NCBI GenBank assembly: GCA_964539805.1
Contig: CAZIKN010000144.1
Span: 1-13,277 of the forward strand
Length of the DNA stretch: 13,277 bases
Direction: 5' to 3'
From: M3007 sp964539805
Lineage (GTDB): Bacteria; Bacteroidota; Bacteroidia; Chitinophagales; Saprospiraceae
Both the position numbers and the translations under genes were made by a program. Shown here one piece after another: positions 1 to 7,384 of this stretch. How positions within the stretch are numbered: position 1 is the stretch's first letter; every line of letters begins with the position of its first letter. Below the pieces are notes generated by a model that saw only the letters and a program-made list of their open reading frames with translations, had not been told where the DNA came from and did no database searches.

Positions 1-1614
1 TATTCGGATACCATTTATTTCAACAACGCTCAAGGTGATGAGCGGATCATCGTGAACCTAAGGGTATTATGTCCACCACCTACTTGGGATTTTGATGAAA
101 AAGCCTATCCGCATACCATGAACCTGACGGTAAAATTGAACATAGAAGGTACTTTGAGCAGTGATGAAGAGGATATTGTGGCCGCTTTTATTGATGGAGA
201 ACTAAGAGGCACCGCCAAAGTACGCCACCTGCCCACTTTGCCACCAGCAGGCACACAATACATGGCTTTTTTGACCATTTATGGCACTGATGATGATCAG
301 AATAAGCCTATTGATTTGGAAATATGGGATGCATCGGCCTGCTTGCGCTACGATCGTGTGGTGCAAAACTTCAATTTTGAAGTGGACAGGGTATGGGGCA
401 ATCTGACCAACCCGGTCGTTTTGCAAACCAACAGCATGATACGGCGCGATATTCCACTCAGTACAGGCTGGAACTGGATATCTTTCAATCTGGCATTCCC
501 TGATCCTGCACCCACAGCAGCCCTCGCCTCGTTGAAATACCCGCAAAATGACCTGATCAAAGGACAAGACTCCTATGCGGAATACACCCCCTCCGTGTGG
601 GTTGGCACCTTGACATCACTAAACAATGCAAGTTTGTACCAGTTCCGCGCGGACCAGCCGGACACCCTTCAAATGATCGGGTCCGTGATACCGCCCGCGT
701 CTTACAGCATTCCGATCTCAACAGATTGGAACTGGATCGGCTATATCCCGAACTATCCACTCACAGTAACCGAGGCCTTGGCTGGTCTGACGCCGCTCAA
801 TGGCGACCTGATCAAAGGCCAAACGGCTTTTGCGCAATACCTCAACGGATTTGGCTGGCTCGGCTCCCTGCAATTTATGGAGCCTGCCAAAGGCTATCAG
901 TTAAAAATCAGTAATCCGGGTACGCTTACCTATCCCAACAACCTGACGGGAGGCACCAATGATACACGCCGCAGAGGCCCTGTGCCGGCTGAACCTCTTA
1001 ACTTTTGGAAGGTGGATGCCAGCAAGTTTGAGTACAACATGACCCTTACGGGCATGCTCTCGGCCTCAGGGCAAAACACCACTTTGGCCACCCACGAAAT
1101 TGGTGCCTTTGCAGGAGGTCAGCTCCGCGGTTCCGTACAGGCCATTTATGTGCAGCCCTTCAATGCATACGAATTTTTCCTGACGGCTTTTGCCAACTCC
1201 TCGGGCGAACTGATGACATTCAAACTGTATGACAGCGCGACTGGACAGATCAGGGATTTGAACGAAAAAATCTATTTCACCGCCAACCAGCATCAGGGCA
1301 GTGTAGGAAACCCCATTCCTTTTACCTTGATAACCACCGGATTGCAGGAGCATCAGGCGATAGATTATTTTGAAGTACAGCCCAATCCCTTCACGGAAGA
1401 AGCCCTGGTCACATTCGGCCTTCCCGCTGCACAGGATGTACAACTGAGCGTTTGCGATGCCATAGGCCGCTTGGTTTTGAGTCAAAAGATTGCAGCCGTA
1501 TCCGGCCTTAACCAGTTCCGTTGGCAAGCCGCCAAACAACTGAGTGCCGGCGTGTATTTCGTGCGCATAGAAACCGAAAAAGGCGTAGCAACGAAAAAAG
1601 TAGTAAAAGAATAG
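1..1614 (+). CDS. T9SS-sorted secreted protein with duplicated modules (5' partial)
   Basis: The frame is open from base 1, so the gene starts upstream; the GTG at 52 is not a convincing start. Numbering residues from that GTG, a beta-rich domain lies at about 11-125 and a second copy at about 319-428. Both show an aromatic residue, then an N-M pair, an [IV]-x-A-F-x-x-G-x-L-R-G core and an FLT[IA] or similar strand. Between them are two copies of a module, about 133-213 and 219-298, each with WNWI near its start and DLIKGQ in the middle. The end, about 437-520, is a T9SS type A sorting domain: a QPNPF motif, a DAIGRLV strand, SAGVYFVRI and a basic tail. Such proteins are exported by Sec, cross the outer membrane through the T9SS and are anchored or released at the surface. 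The specific function is unknown; structural or adhesive is an inference. A terminator follows the stop codon. Confidence 0.88.
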   Translation, partial: YSDTIYFNNAQGDERIIVNLRVLCPPPTWDFDEKAYPHTMNLTVKLNIEGTLSSDEEDIVAAFIDGELRGTAKVRHLPTLPPAGTQYMAFLTIYGTDDDQNKPIDLEIWDASACLRYDRVVQNFNFEVDRVWGNLTNPVVLQTNSMIRRDIPLSTGWNWISFNLAFPDPAPTAALASLKYPQNDLIKGQDSYAEYTPSVWVGTLTSLNNASLYQFRADQPDTLQMIGSVIPPASYSIPISTDWNWIGYIPNYPLTVTEALAGLTPLNGDLIKGQTAFAQYLNGFGWLGSLQFMEPAKGYQLKISNPGTLTYPNNLTGGTNDTRRRGPVPAEPLNFWKVDASKFEYNMTLTGMLSASGQNTTLATHEIGAFAGGQLRGSVQAIYVQPFNAYEFFLTAFANSSGELMTFKLYDSATGQIRDLNEKIYFTANQHQGSVGNPIPFTLITTGLQEHQAIDYFEVQPNPFTEEALVTFGLPAAQDVQLSVCDAIGRLVLSQKIAAVSGLNQFRWQAAKQLSAGVYFVRIETEKGVATKKVVKE

Positions 1615-1620
1615 GCATAT

Positions 1621-1659
1621 AAGGTAGGCGTGCAGGAATTTCTGTACGCCTGCCTTTTT
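1621..1659 (+). terminator. Rho-independent terminator after the first secreted-protein gene
   Basis: Bases 1621-1635 pair with 1642-1656 across a 6-base loop. The 15-bp stem contains two G-T wobble pairs and is followed by a run of T (1655-1659). It begins 6 bases after the stop codon at 1614, so the next gene at 1696 probably has its own promoter. I could not see a clear TAnnTTTG element between 1660 and 1695. Confidence 0.85.
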
Positions 1660-1695
1660 AAGAGCATTTCTGATTTTTAATATTCAACCTGTATC

Positions 1696-4600
1696 ATGAA
1701 AAATTTGCTGACCCCGATCATTGCTACTCTTTTTTTGCTTGCAGCAACGACGTCAAAAGCCCAGCCTTTTGGCTGGAACGTGAATAGCACCACATATCAG
1801 TATTCCATGACGGCCACGGCGCAAATTCGGATTAATGGAGTGCTGAATCATTTGGGCAACAACCATTTGGCGTTTTTTTGGAAAGGCCAGATCAGGGGAT
1901 ATGCCGTGCCGCAAATATTTAATGGGCAAGCGTACTACTTTACTAATTTGTATTCCAATGCCTATCAAGGAGATACACTGGATATTATTGCCTATATAGG
2001 TTCCACTCAAAAAGCATACAAGGGAACAAACAAGGTCGTATTCAAGCACCATAAGATAGAGGGAAAGGTTTCTTCCCCCTTGCTGATTGACCTTATATTG
2101 GGTGAAAACCCCGTCATTTACTCGCCCGGAGAAGTAGTTTATATGGAAAATACTTGCTCCGGCATTATTGATGTTCAAGCCACAGACAACTTTCACAGCG
2201 AGGGCAACGGGTTGTCGTTCTCGATTTCGGGCGGAGCCGATGCTTCCAAATTTGGTATTCATGCGCAAACTGGCGCTTTATCCTGGAATAATTTTGTGCC
2301 GGATGTTGACAACCCTGCTGATGCCAATACCGACAATCAGTACGAAGTAAAAATTAAAGTGACTGATGCCTCAAGCTTTTTCACCGAGCAGCTCATTTTG
2401 GTCAAGGTTATCAATTTCACAGCGCCTCCCGCGCTGATATGCCCATCCAACCAAACAGTAAATACCAGCAATGACGGTGCGGGGGATTGCAGCACTGGCA
2501 TTTTGAACACTAATGTAAAGGCCAATACTTTTTGTGAGGCCAATGCACTCAGTTTTCAATTAACGGGTGCTACTACTGGCTCGGGAACAGGTCAAGTACC
2601 TGTAAATCAATTGTTCAACAAGGGTATTACCACGGTGCAATACAGCAGGGCAGGCCAGTTTGCGGCCCAATGCTCCTTTACGATTACCGTGATAGACAAT
2701 GAGTTGCCCTTGCTTTCCTGCCCCATGGATATTGCCCAAAACACGGACCTCAATCAGTGCAGTGCCGTGATCAATTACAATGTAAATGCAACAGACAATT
2801 GCCCGGGAGCTACATTGGTTCGTTTGGAGGGCCTCGCAACAGGTCAGTCCTTTCCCAAAGGCACCACTACGGTGCGTTGGCGCGTCACAGATGCCGTGGG
2901 CCAATCCGTCAACTGTTCCTTTAAGGTTGTCATCACCGATGCACAAGCGCCGAGCATCAGCTGCCCCCAAAGCATCACAAGCGGCAACAACGCCAATATT
3001 TGTGGCGCTGTGGTCAACTATACGACCCCGTCATATTCAGACAACTGTAGCGGCTTCAGCGCGAGCATCATTAGTGGCTTACCCAGTGGCAACCTCTTCC
3101 CCCGAGGCACCACCACGGTGGCCTGGCGCGTGACCGATGCTGTTGGCTTATCCGTATCTTGCCTGTTTACCGTGACCATAAATGATACGCAGGCCCCCTC
3201 CATTTCATGCCCCTTGAATATAAGCAAAGGCACCGATCCGGGTCTCTGCACGGCAGTTGTGAGCTACGCCAACCCAACATCATCTGACAATTGTGCAGGC
3301 ACTACCCTTTCCCTGATCAGTGGCATAGCCTCAGGCGGTATTTTTCCTAAAGGGCCTACCCAGGTGCGCTGGCGCGTGACCGACGCTTCAGGCCTAAGCG
3401 CAAGCTGTTCCTTTACCGTAACCGTAAATGACAACCAAGTGCCCAGCATTAGCTGCCCTGCAAATATTGTTCAAAATACGGAACCCAATACATGTTCCGC
3501 TATTGTAAACTACACAACACCCACATTTTCAGATAATTGCAGCGGCACTTCAATATCGCGAATAAGTGGATTTAACAGCGGTCAGCCCTTCCCGAGAGGT
3601 ATTACCACCGTGATTTGGCGGGCCACTGACGCCGCAGGACTAAGCACAACCTGTTCTTTCAGGGTAACGATCAATGATGTCCAGGCCCCAACCATCAACT
3701 GCCCGCCTAATATCGTAAAAAATACAGACCCCAACAGCTGTTCGTCCGTCACCACCTTTGCATCAGCCACGGCAAGCGATAATTGTGGCAGCACCAGTGT
3801 TACAAGAATGAGCGGCCTGCCCTCCGGCTCCGCATTTCCAAGAGGTAGCAACAATGTGATATTCAGAGCATCCGATATTGCCGGAAATATCAAGTTATGC
3901 ACTTTGGTGGTCACTATAAATGATATACAACTGCCTTCCATTTCCTGTCCAACTAATATCGTCACCACCACTTCTCCGGGACTTTGCAACAAAGTGGTAA
4001 GTTATACTTCACCTGCTTTTTCAGACAATTGTACGGGGAGTACAGCCAACCTGTTCAGTGGTTTGGCAAGTGGATCCGTATTTCCTACTGGCAGCAGTAC
4101 TGTTGTATGGCGCGCTTTGGATATTGTCAACAACTCCAATACCTGTTCTTTTACCGTAACCGTAAACGATGCCCAATTGCCCAATATCAACTGCCCGCCC
4201 AATATATCGGTAAGCGGTAGTGGTAGTCCCTGTGGTTTCCCGGCGGCCCAATTAAGTGCCGCTACAGCAAGTGACAACTGTGCCGTGACCAGCCTTACCC
4301 ACAACGCCCCGGCAAGTCTGCCCGCAGGTGCCAATACCATAGTGTGGACCGCTAAAGACGCCGCCAATAACAGCAAAACATGCAGCTACATCGTCACCGT
4401 AAGTTGCAGCAGCCTTTCTGAATTGGTTTCGGAAGATGAGCATGAGGCATTTAGATCAGCCACCAGCTCGCTTGGGATTAACCCGCATCCGGGGGAGGCA
4501 CAAGCCCTGGCACTCCAGCTATATCCTAATCCTGCGGCACATACTGCATTAATTGCCATCCAAACCTCCCCAACGCCGGAGCAGTCAGCTAAGGACATCC

Positions 4601-4764
4601 AACTGGAACTTTATGACCTTTACGGTCGGCTGATTTGGCAAAAAACGATTAAGAATCAATCTACAACCCTTGATTTGGAAGCTGTCGCGAATGGGCTATA
4701 CATGGTAGTGGCCCGATTGGGAAATGAAACAGCCCTAAAAAGCTTAGTAATAACTAAGCCCTAA
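1696..4764 (+). CDS. HYR-repeat surface protein with T9SS sorting domain
   Basis: A large (1022 aa) predicted cell-surface or secreted protein. Residues 1-22 form a signal peptide: lysine near the start, a hydrophobic core rich in L and A, then SKA before the predicted cut. Residues about 27-133 resemble the beta-rich domain found twice in the upstream gene (W, YSM, RGY and YYFTNLYSN positions). Residues about 137-240 look cadherin-like, with a QYEVKIKVTD strand. From about 244 to 903 there are eight HYR (hyalin-type, Ig-like) repeats, each opening with P-x-[IL]-x-C-P and containing a DNC or similar turn, a [FP]-x-G-x(2)-V segment and a C-[ST]-[FY] strand. Seven of them recur every 81-82 residues. 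Most carry four cysteines, which suggests disulphides. Residues about 937-1022 are a T9SS sorting domain (YPNPA, LYDLYGRLIW, ANGLYMVV). HYR domains are associated with adhesion; that role here is inferred. Confidence 0.93.
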   Translation: MKNLLTPIIATLFLLAATTSKAQPFGWNVNSTTYQYSMTATAQIRINGVLNHLGNNHLAFFWKGQIRGYAVPQIFNGQAYYFTNLYSNAYQGDTLDIIAYIGSTQKAYKGTNKVVFKHHKIEGKVSSPLLIDLILGENPVIYSPGEVVYMENTCSGIIDVQATDNFHSEGNGLSFSISGGADASKFGIHAQTGALSWNNFVPDVDNPADANTDNQYEVKIKVTDASSFFTEQLILVKVINFTAPPALICPSNQTVNTSNDGAGDCSTGILNTNVKANTFCEANALSFQLTGATTGSGTGQVPVNQLFNKGITTVQYSRAGQFAAQCSFTITVIDNELPLLSCPMDIAQNTDLNQCSAVINYNVNATDNCPGATLVRLEGLATGQSFPKGTTTVRWRVTDAVGQSVNCSFKVVITDAQAPSISCPQSITSGNNANICGAVVNYTTPSYSDNCSGFSASIISGLPSGNLFPRGTTTVAWRVTDAVGLSVSCLFTVTINDTQAPSISCPLNISKGTDPGLCTAVVSYANPTSSDNCAGTTLSLISGIASGGIFPKGPTQVRWRVTDASGLSASCSFTVTVNDNQVPSISCPANIVQNTEPNTCSAIVNYTTPTFSDNCSGTSISRISGFNSGQPFPRGITTVIWRATDAAGLSTTCSFRVTINDVQAPTINCPPNIVKNTDPNSCSSVTTFASATASDNCGSTSVTRMSGLPSGSAFPRGSNNVIFRASDIAGNIKLCTLVVTINDIQLPSISCPTNIVTTTSPGLCNKVVSYTSPAFSDNCTGSTANLFSGLASGSVFPTGSSTVVWRALDIVNNSNTCSFTVTVNDAQLPNINCPPNISVSGSGSPCGFPAAQLSAATASDNCAVTSLTHNAPASLPAGANTIVWTAKDAANNSKTCSYIVTVSCSSLSELVSEDEHEAFRSATSSLGINPHPGEAQALALQLYPNPAAHTALIAIQTSPTPEQSAKDIQLELYDLYGRLIWQKTIKNQSTTLDLEAVANGLYMVVARLGNETALKSLVITKP

Positions 4765-4776
4765 AAAAGGGGTTGT

Positions 4777-5517
4777 TTACACCGCTATGATTTTTCGTTT
4801 GAGCTCAAAGTGCTTACCGAGATACACTTTGCGCACCATCTCGTCCGCAGCGAGTTCCTCTGCCGTGCCGGACTTCAATATAGAACCCTCAAACATCAGA
4901 TAGGCCCGATCAGTGATGCTGAGCGTCTCTTGCACATTATGGTCAGTGATGAGGATGCCGATGTTTTTGGTTTTTAATTTGGCCACGATGTATTGAATAT
5001 CTTCAACAGCAATAGGGTCAATACCGGCAAAAGGTTCATCCAAAAGTATAAATTTGGGATTGCTGGCTAAGGCACGGGCAATTTCCGTACGTCGGCGCTC
5101 CCCGCCACTCAGGGTATCGCCATTGCCATTGCGCACTTTTTGCAGGTTAAACTCGCTGATCAGCAGTTCGGTTTGCTCATCCTGTTCGGCCTTGCTCAGG
5201 TTGCGCATTTCCAATACCGCCCGAATGTTGTCCTCTACGGACAACTTGCGGAACACACTGGGCTCCTGTGGCAGGTAGCCTATGCCTTTTTGTGCACGGC
5301 GGTACATGGGCAAATCTGTAATTTCCTCATTTTCAAGGTAAACATTGCCGCTTGTCGGCTTGATAAATCCCACGGTCATGTAAAAGGAGGTTGTTTTGCC
5401 CGCACCATTTGGCCCGAGCAAACCAACAATCTCTCCTTGTTTTACATCAAATGAAACGCCGCGCACAACGGTGCGCTTGCCATAATTTTTGAACAGATTT
5501 TCAGCCCGTAGCACCAT
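4777..5517 (-). CDS. lptB: LPS export ABC transporter ATP-binding protein LptB
   Basis: ATPase subunit of the Lpt machine that extracts lipopolysaccharide from the inner membrane and drives it through the LptC-A-DE bridge to the cell surface. All ABC ATPase motifs are present over the normal family length (246 aa): Walker A GPNGAGKT at 35-42, Q-loop Gln84, signature LSGGE at 136-140, Walker B FILLDE at 156-161 and switch His193. The LptB assignment rests on the GPNGAGKTTSFYM stretch, YLPQEPSVFRKLSVEDN, FAGIDPIAV and ITDHNVQETL, which are characteristic of this subfamily rather than of LivF/LivG branched-chain amino-acid ATPases. The gene starts 4 bp after the yqeY-like gene ends, so the two are very likely co-transcribed. 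The membrane subunits LptF/LptG are not in the window. It converges on the HYR gene with only 12 bp between the stop codons. Confidence 0.93.
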   Translation of the reverse strand: MVLRAENLFKNYGKRTVVRGVSFDVKQGEIVGLLGPNGAGKTTSFYMTVGFIKPTSGNVYLENEEITDLPMYRRAQKGIGYLPQEPSVFRKLSVEDNIRAVLEMRNLSKAEQDEQTELLISEFNLQKVRNGNGDTLSGGERRRTEIARALASNPKFILLDEPFAGIDPIAVEDIQYIVAKLKTKNIGILITDHNVQETLSITDRAYLMFEGSILKSGTAEELAADEMVRKVYLGKHFELKRKIIAV

Positions 5518-5521
5518 AGTA

Positions 5522-5968
5522 TTATGCCAATAGTTTTTTCACCATTTCTGAAATAGTCTTGCCCTCTGCCTTGCCGGCAAGCAGCTTGTTGGCCGCACCC
5601 ATCACCTTGCCCATGTCCTTGGCAGAGCTGGCTCCTGTTTCGGCAATAACCTGACGGATCACCGCTTCCAATTCTGCGCCTTCCAGCATTTTAGGCAGGT
5701 AACGGCGGATTACGTCTATTTCTTCGGCTTCAATTTTGGCCAATTCTTCACGGCTATTTTTAGTATAAATATCAAAGGACTCCTGACGGCTTTTCACCAA
5801 TTTTTGGAGAATCTGTACTTCGCGGGCCTCATCAATGGCTTGGCCGGATCCGTCTGTTTTGGCTAAAAGAATAGCGCTTTTTATGGCGCGTATGCCCCTA
5901 AGCCCTACCTCGTCTTTGGCCTTCATGGCTTCTTTAAGGTCCTGATTGATTTTTTCTTCTAATGACAT
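5522..5968 (-). CDS. GatB/YqeY domain-containing protein
   Basis: A 148-residue protein of full family length, matching the stand-alone GatB/YqeY family. Visible hallmarks are an N-terminal helix with DLKEAMKAKD, then LRxIRAIKSAIL, a central charged helical segment with KSRQESFDIY, the RRYLPKML motif at about 89-96, and a C-terminal helical part with KDMGKVMGAANK and GKTISEMVKKLL. The YqeY domain resembles the tail domain of GatB, the tRNA-binding part of the Glu-tRNA(Gln) amidotransferase. The function of the free-standing protein is not well established; a link to tRNA or translation is inferred from homology only. The ATG at 5968 fits the family N-terminus. It lies 92 bp downstream of lipA and 4 bp upstream of lptB. 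An ATAATGTG repeat array sits just before its start codon. Confidence 0.92.
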   Translation of the reverse strand: MSLEEKINQDLKEAMKAKDEVGLRGIRAIKSAILLAKTDGSGQAIDEAREVQILQKLVKSRQESFDIYTKNSREELAKIEAEEIDVIRRYLPKMLEGAELEAVIRQVIAETGASSAKDMGKVMGAANKLLAGKAEGKTISEMVKKLLA

Positions 5969-5975
5969 GTGGTTA

Positions 5976-5997
5976 AATGTGATAATGTGATAATGTG
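5976..5997. repeat. ATAATGTG short tandem array
   Basis: Three AATGTG cores at 5976, 5984 and 5992 with an exact 8-base period, in the gap between lipA and the yqeY-like gene and 8 bases from the latter's start codon. The same unit recurs at 10664-10704 behind the NUDIX gene, so it looks like a dispersed intergenic repeat of this genome. I see nothing else in the 92-base gap. Confidence 0.6.
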
Positions 5998-6060
5998 CTA
6001 CTGGTTGATTTTTAGGCCAAACGGATTGCAGGGATCAAAAAGTTCCTAAACGTATGGAAC

Positions 6061-6945
6061 TTAAAAAACGTGGCGTTCAGCATGATAGCTGGAACGCACG
6101 AGCGGCCCACTTTCCACGTATTTAAAACCCTTTTGAAGGCCAATTTCCTTATATTCCGCAAACTGATCCGGGTGCACAAACTCCGCTACCTCAAGGTGCA
6201 TTTTGGTAGGTTGAAGGTATTGGCCCAGGGTCAGGATGTCACAACCATGAGCCACAAGATCATCCATGGCCTGGAATACCTCTTCGCGGCTTTCGCCTAA
6301 GCCCACCATGATGCCTGTTTTGGTGCGCTTGCCGTAGTCCTTGATTCGTTGTATCTGCTCCAGGCTTCGTTCATACTTGGCTTGCGGGCGCACTTTGCGG
6401 TATAGCCGCGGTACTGTTTCCATATTGTGGCTTACCACTTCTTGCCCTGCGGAAATCATGCGTTCTAATGCTTCCCAGTTGCTTTTTACATCCGGGATCA
6501 GGGTTTCAATGGTGGTATCCGGCGATAATGTTTTAACGGCCCTGACGGTTTGGTACCAGATTTCGGCACCACGATCTTTGAGCTCGTCACGGTTTACGGA
6601 GGTAATTACGGCGTGTTTTACCTTCATCAGCCAGATGGCTTCTGCCACGCGGCGAGGTTCGTCCTCGTCATATTCGTTCGGGCGGCCGGTTTTGACGGCG
6701 CAAAACGAGCAGGAGCGTGTACACACATTGCCCAAGATCATAAAGGTAGCCGTGCCTGCACCCCAGCATTCACCCATATTCGGGCAACTACCGCTTTGGC
6801 AGATGGTGTGCAGTTTAAATTCGTCCACTACACCGCGCACCATGCGGTAGTTTTCACCCATGGGTAGGCGTACTTTGAGCCAATCCGGGCGTTTGGGACG
6901 CGTATTTTCTGATGTAGCGGATTCCGCAATGGGGAGTTCTAGCAT
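6061..6945 (-). CDS. lipA: Lipoyl synthase LipA
   Basis: Radical SAM enzyme (EC 2.8.1.8) that inserts two sulfur atoms at C6 and C8 of protein-bound octanoyl groups to make the lipoyl cofactor of 2-oxoacid dehydrogenases and the glycine cleavage H protein. Both cluster motifs are intact. The auxiliary cluster motif CX4CX5C is Cys49, Cys54 and Cys60. The radical SAM CX3CX2C motif is Cys75, Cys79 and Cys82. The RSSYH motif near the C-terminus (284-288) provides the serine ligand of the auxiliary cluster. At 294 residues it has normal length, and the context GSCPNMGECW is diagnostic. The ATG at 6945 fits the family and lies about 20 bases from a TAnnTTTG element on the minus strand. It probably leads a lipA - yqeY-like - lptB transcription unit, although the 92-bp gap leaves room for a second promoter. 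Confidence 0.97.
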   Translation of the reverse strand: MLELPIAESATSENTRPKRPDWLKVRLPMGENYRMVRGVVDEFKLHTICQSGSCPNMGECWGAGTATFMILGNVCTRSCSFCAVKTGRPNEYDEDEPRRVAEAIWLMKVKHAVITSVNRDELKDRGAEIWYQTVRAVKTLSPDTTIETLIPDVKSNWEALERMISAGQEVVSHNMETVPRLYRKVRPQAKYERSLEQIQRIKDYGKRTKTGIMVGLGESREEVFQAMDDLVAHGCDILTLGQYLQPTKMHLEVAEFVHPDQFAEYKEIGLQKGFKYVESGPLVRSSYHAERHVF

Positions 6946-6965
6946 CTTTTTTTATTTTTCAAAGA

Positions 6966-6973
6966 CAAAGGTA
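6966..6973 (-). promoter_or_regulatory. Bacteroidota -7 promoter element for lipA
   Basis: Read on the minus strand this is TACCTTTG, an exact match to the Bacteroidota -7 consensus TAnnTTTG, ending 20 bases upstream of the lipA ATG. That implies a leader of roughly 14 nucleotides. I did not find a good TTG at the expected -33 position, so the assignment rests on the -7 element and location. Confidence 0.5.
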
Positions 6974-6975
6974 CT

Positions 6976-6983
6976 TAGTTTTG
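6976..6983 (+). promoter_or_regulatory. Bacteroidota -7 promoter element for the DUF3667 gene
   Basis: TAGTTTTG matches TAnnTTTG exactly and ends 11 bases before the ATG at 6995. Transcription would start about five bases before the start codon, giving a nearly leaderless mRNA. The element lies only two bases from the divergent lipA -7 element. No clear -33 TTG was found. Confidence 0.42.
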
Positions 6984-6994
6984 TGCGTAAGATT

Positions 6995-7384
6995 ATGAAA
7001 CACTATTGTCGCAATTGTTTTTACCCCTTAACAGGCAAAGCCAAATTTTGCTCAAACTGCGGTCAAAAAGACTCTGATGGAAAGGTCTCTATGGCTAATT
7101 TGCTGGGCAAACTCTGGAACAACACCTTTCATTTGGAGGGCAAGTTTTTGCGCTCCTGCTGGCATCTTTTGGTGCCGGGAATGGTCACGAGTGAATATTT
7201 TAAGGGCAAAATTGACCGCTATCCGCACCCTATTCGCATGTTTGCCATTGTGATGTTCTTTTTCATCATTTTGCTGAATAAGACTGCCGACCAAAAAGCG
7301 GAAAAAGGCGGCTCAGCAGTACAGATTGACCACCAGAATTCGGACGCGTTTATGGAGCGTTTGAAAAAAAAAGGCATTGGCTGA
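6995..7384 (+). CDS. DUF3667 family protein, N-terminal part (frameshifted)
   Basis: The first 129 codons of a DUF3667 membrane protein. It opens with a four-cysteine zinc ribbon (C5, C8, C19, C22, in the form CxxC and CxxCGQ), a classic start for this family. A WNNTFHLEGK segment and a RYPHPIRMFAIVMFFF stretch follow, the latter beginning a membrane helix at about 81-95. The ATG at 6995 is chosen because it puts the zinc ribbon at the N-terminus; the open frame upstream runs antisense into lipA. The reading frame ends at TGA 7382-7384, directly after a run of nine A at 7364-7372. The rest of the family's usual sequence continues in the next frame (7377-8084). Dropping one A joins both parts into 362 residues. 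The function of DUF3667 proteins is unknown to me. Confidence 0.8.
   Translation: MKHYCRNCFYPLTGKAKFCSNCGQKDSDGKVSMANLLGKLWNNTFHLEGKFLRSCWHLLVPGMVTSEYFKGKIDRYPHPIRMFAIVMFFFIILLNKTADQKAEKGGSAVQIDHQNSDAFMERLKKKGIG
7364..7372 (+). other. A9 homopolymer at a frameshift
   Basis: Nine consecutive A lie where the DUF3667 frame breaks. With eight A the two halves read through as one protein (ERLKKK followed by ALAEDLSKKY). The cause may be a sequencing or assembly error, a true inactivating insertion, or a site of transcriptional slippage. Confidence 0.85.

Noticed and set aside
3582..4376. Long antisense frames across the HYR repeats, repeating the same pattern
   Set aside because: They recur because the sense strand repeats; they have no start signals or domains.
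2425..4404. A possible CRISPR-like or DNA tandem repeat array with a 246-base period
   Set aside because: The period is the coding echo of the HYR repeats. The DNA of the units is diverged and there are no short identical repeats with spacers.
4752..4776. A bidirectional terminator between the HYR gene and lptB
   Set aside because: The arms around the A run (AAGCCC and GGGGTT) pair imperfectly and are short; the evidence is too weak for a call.
7364..7384. Programmed -1 ribosomal frameshift at the A run
   Set aside because: Joining the two halves needs a +1 change of frame (one base skipped), not -1. Transcriptional slippage or an indel is the better explanation.
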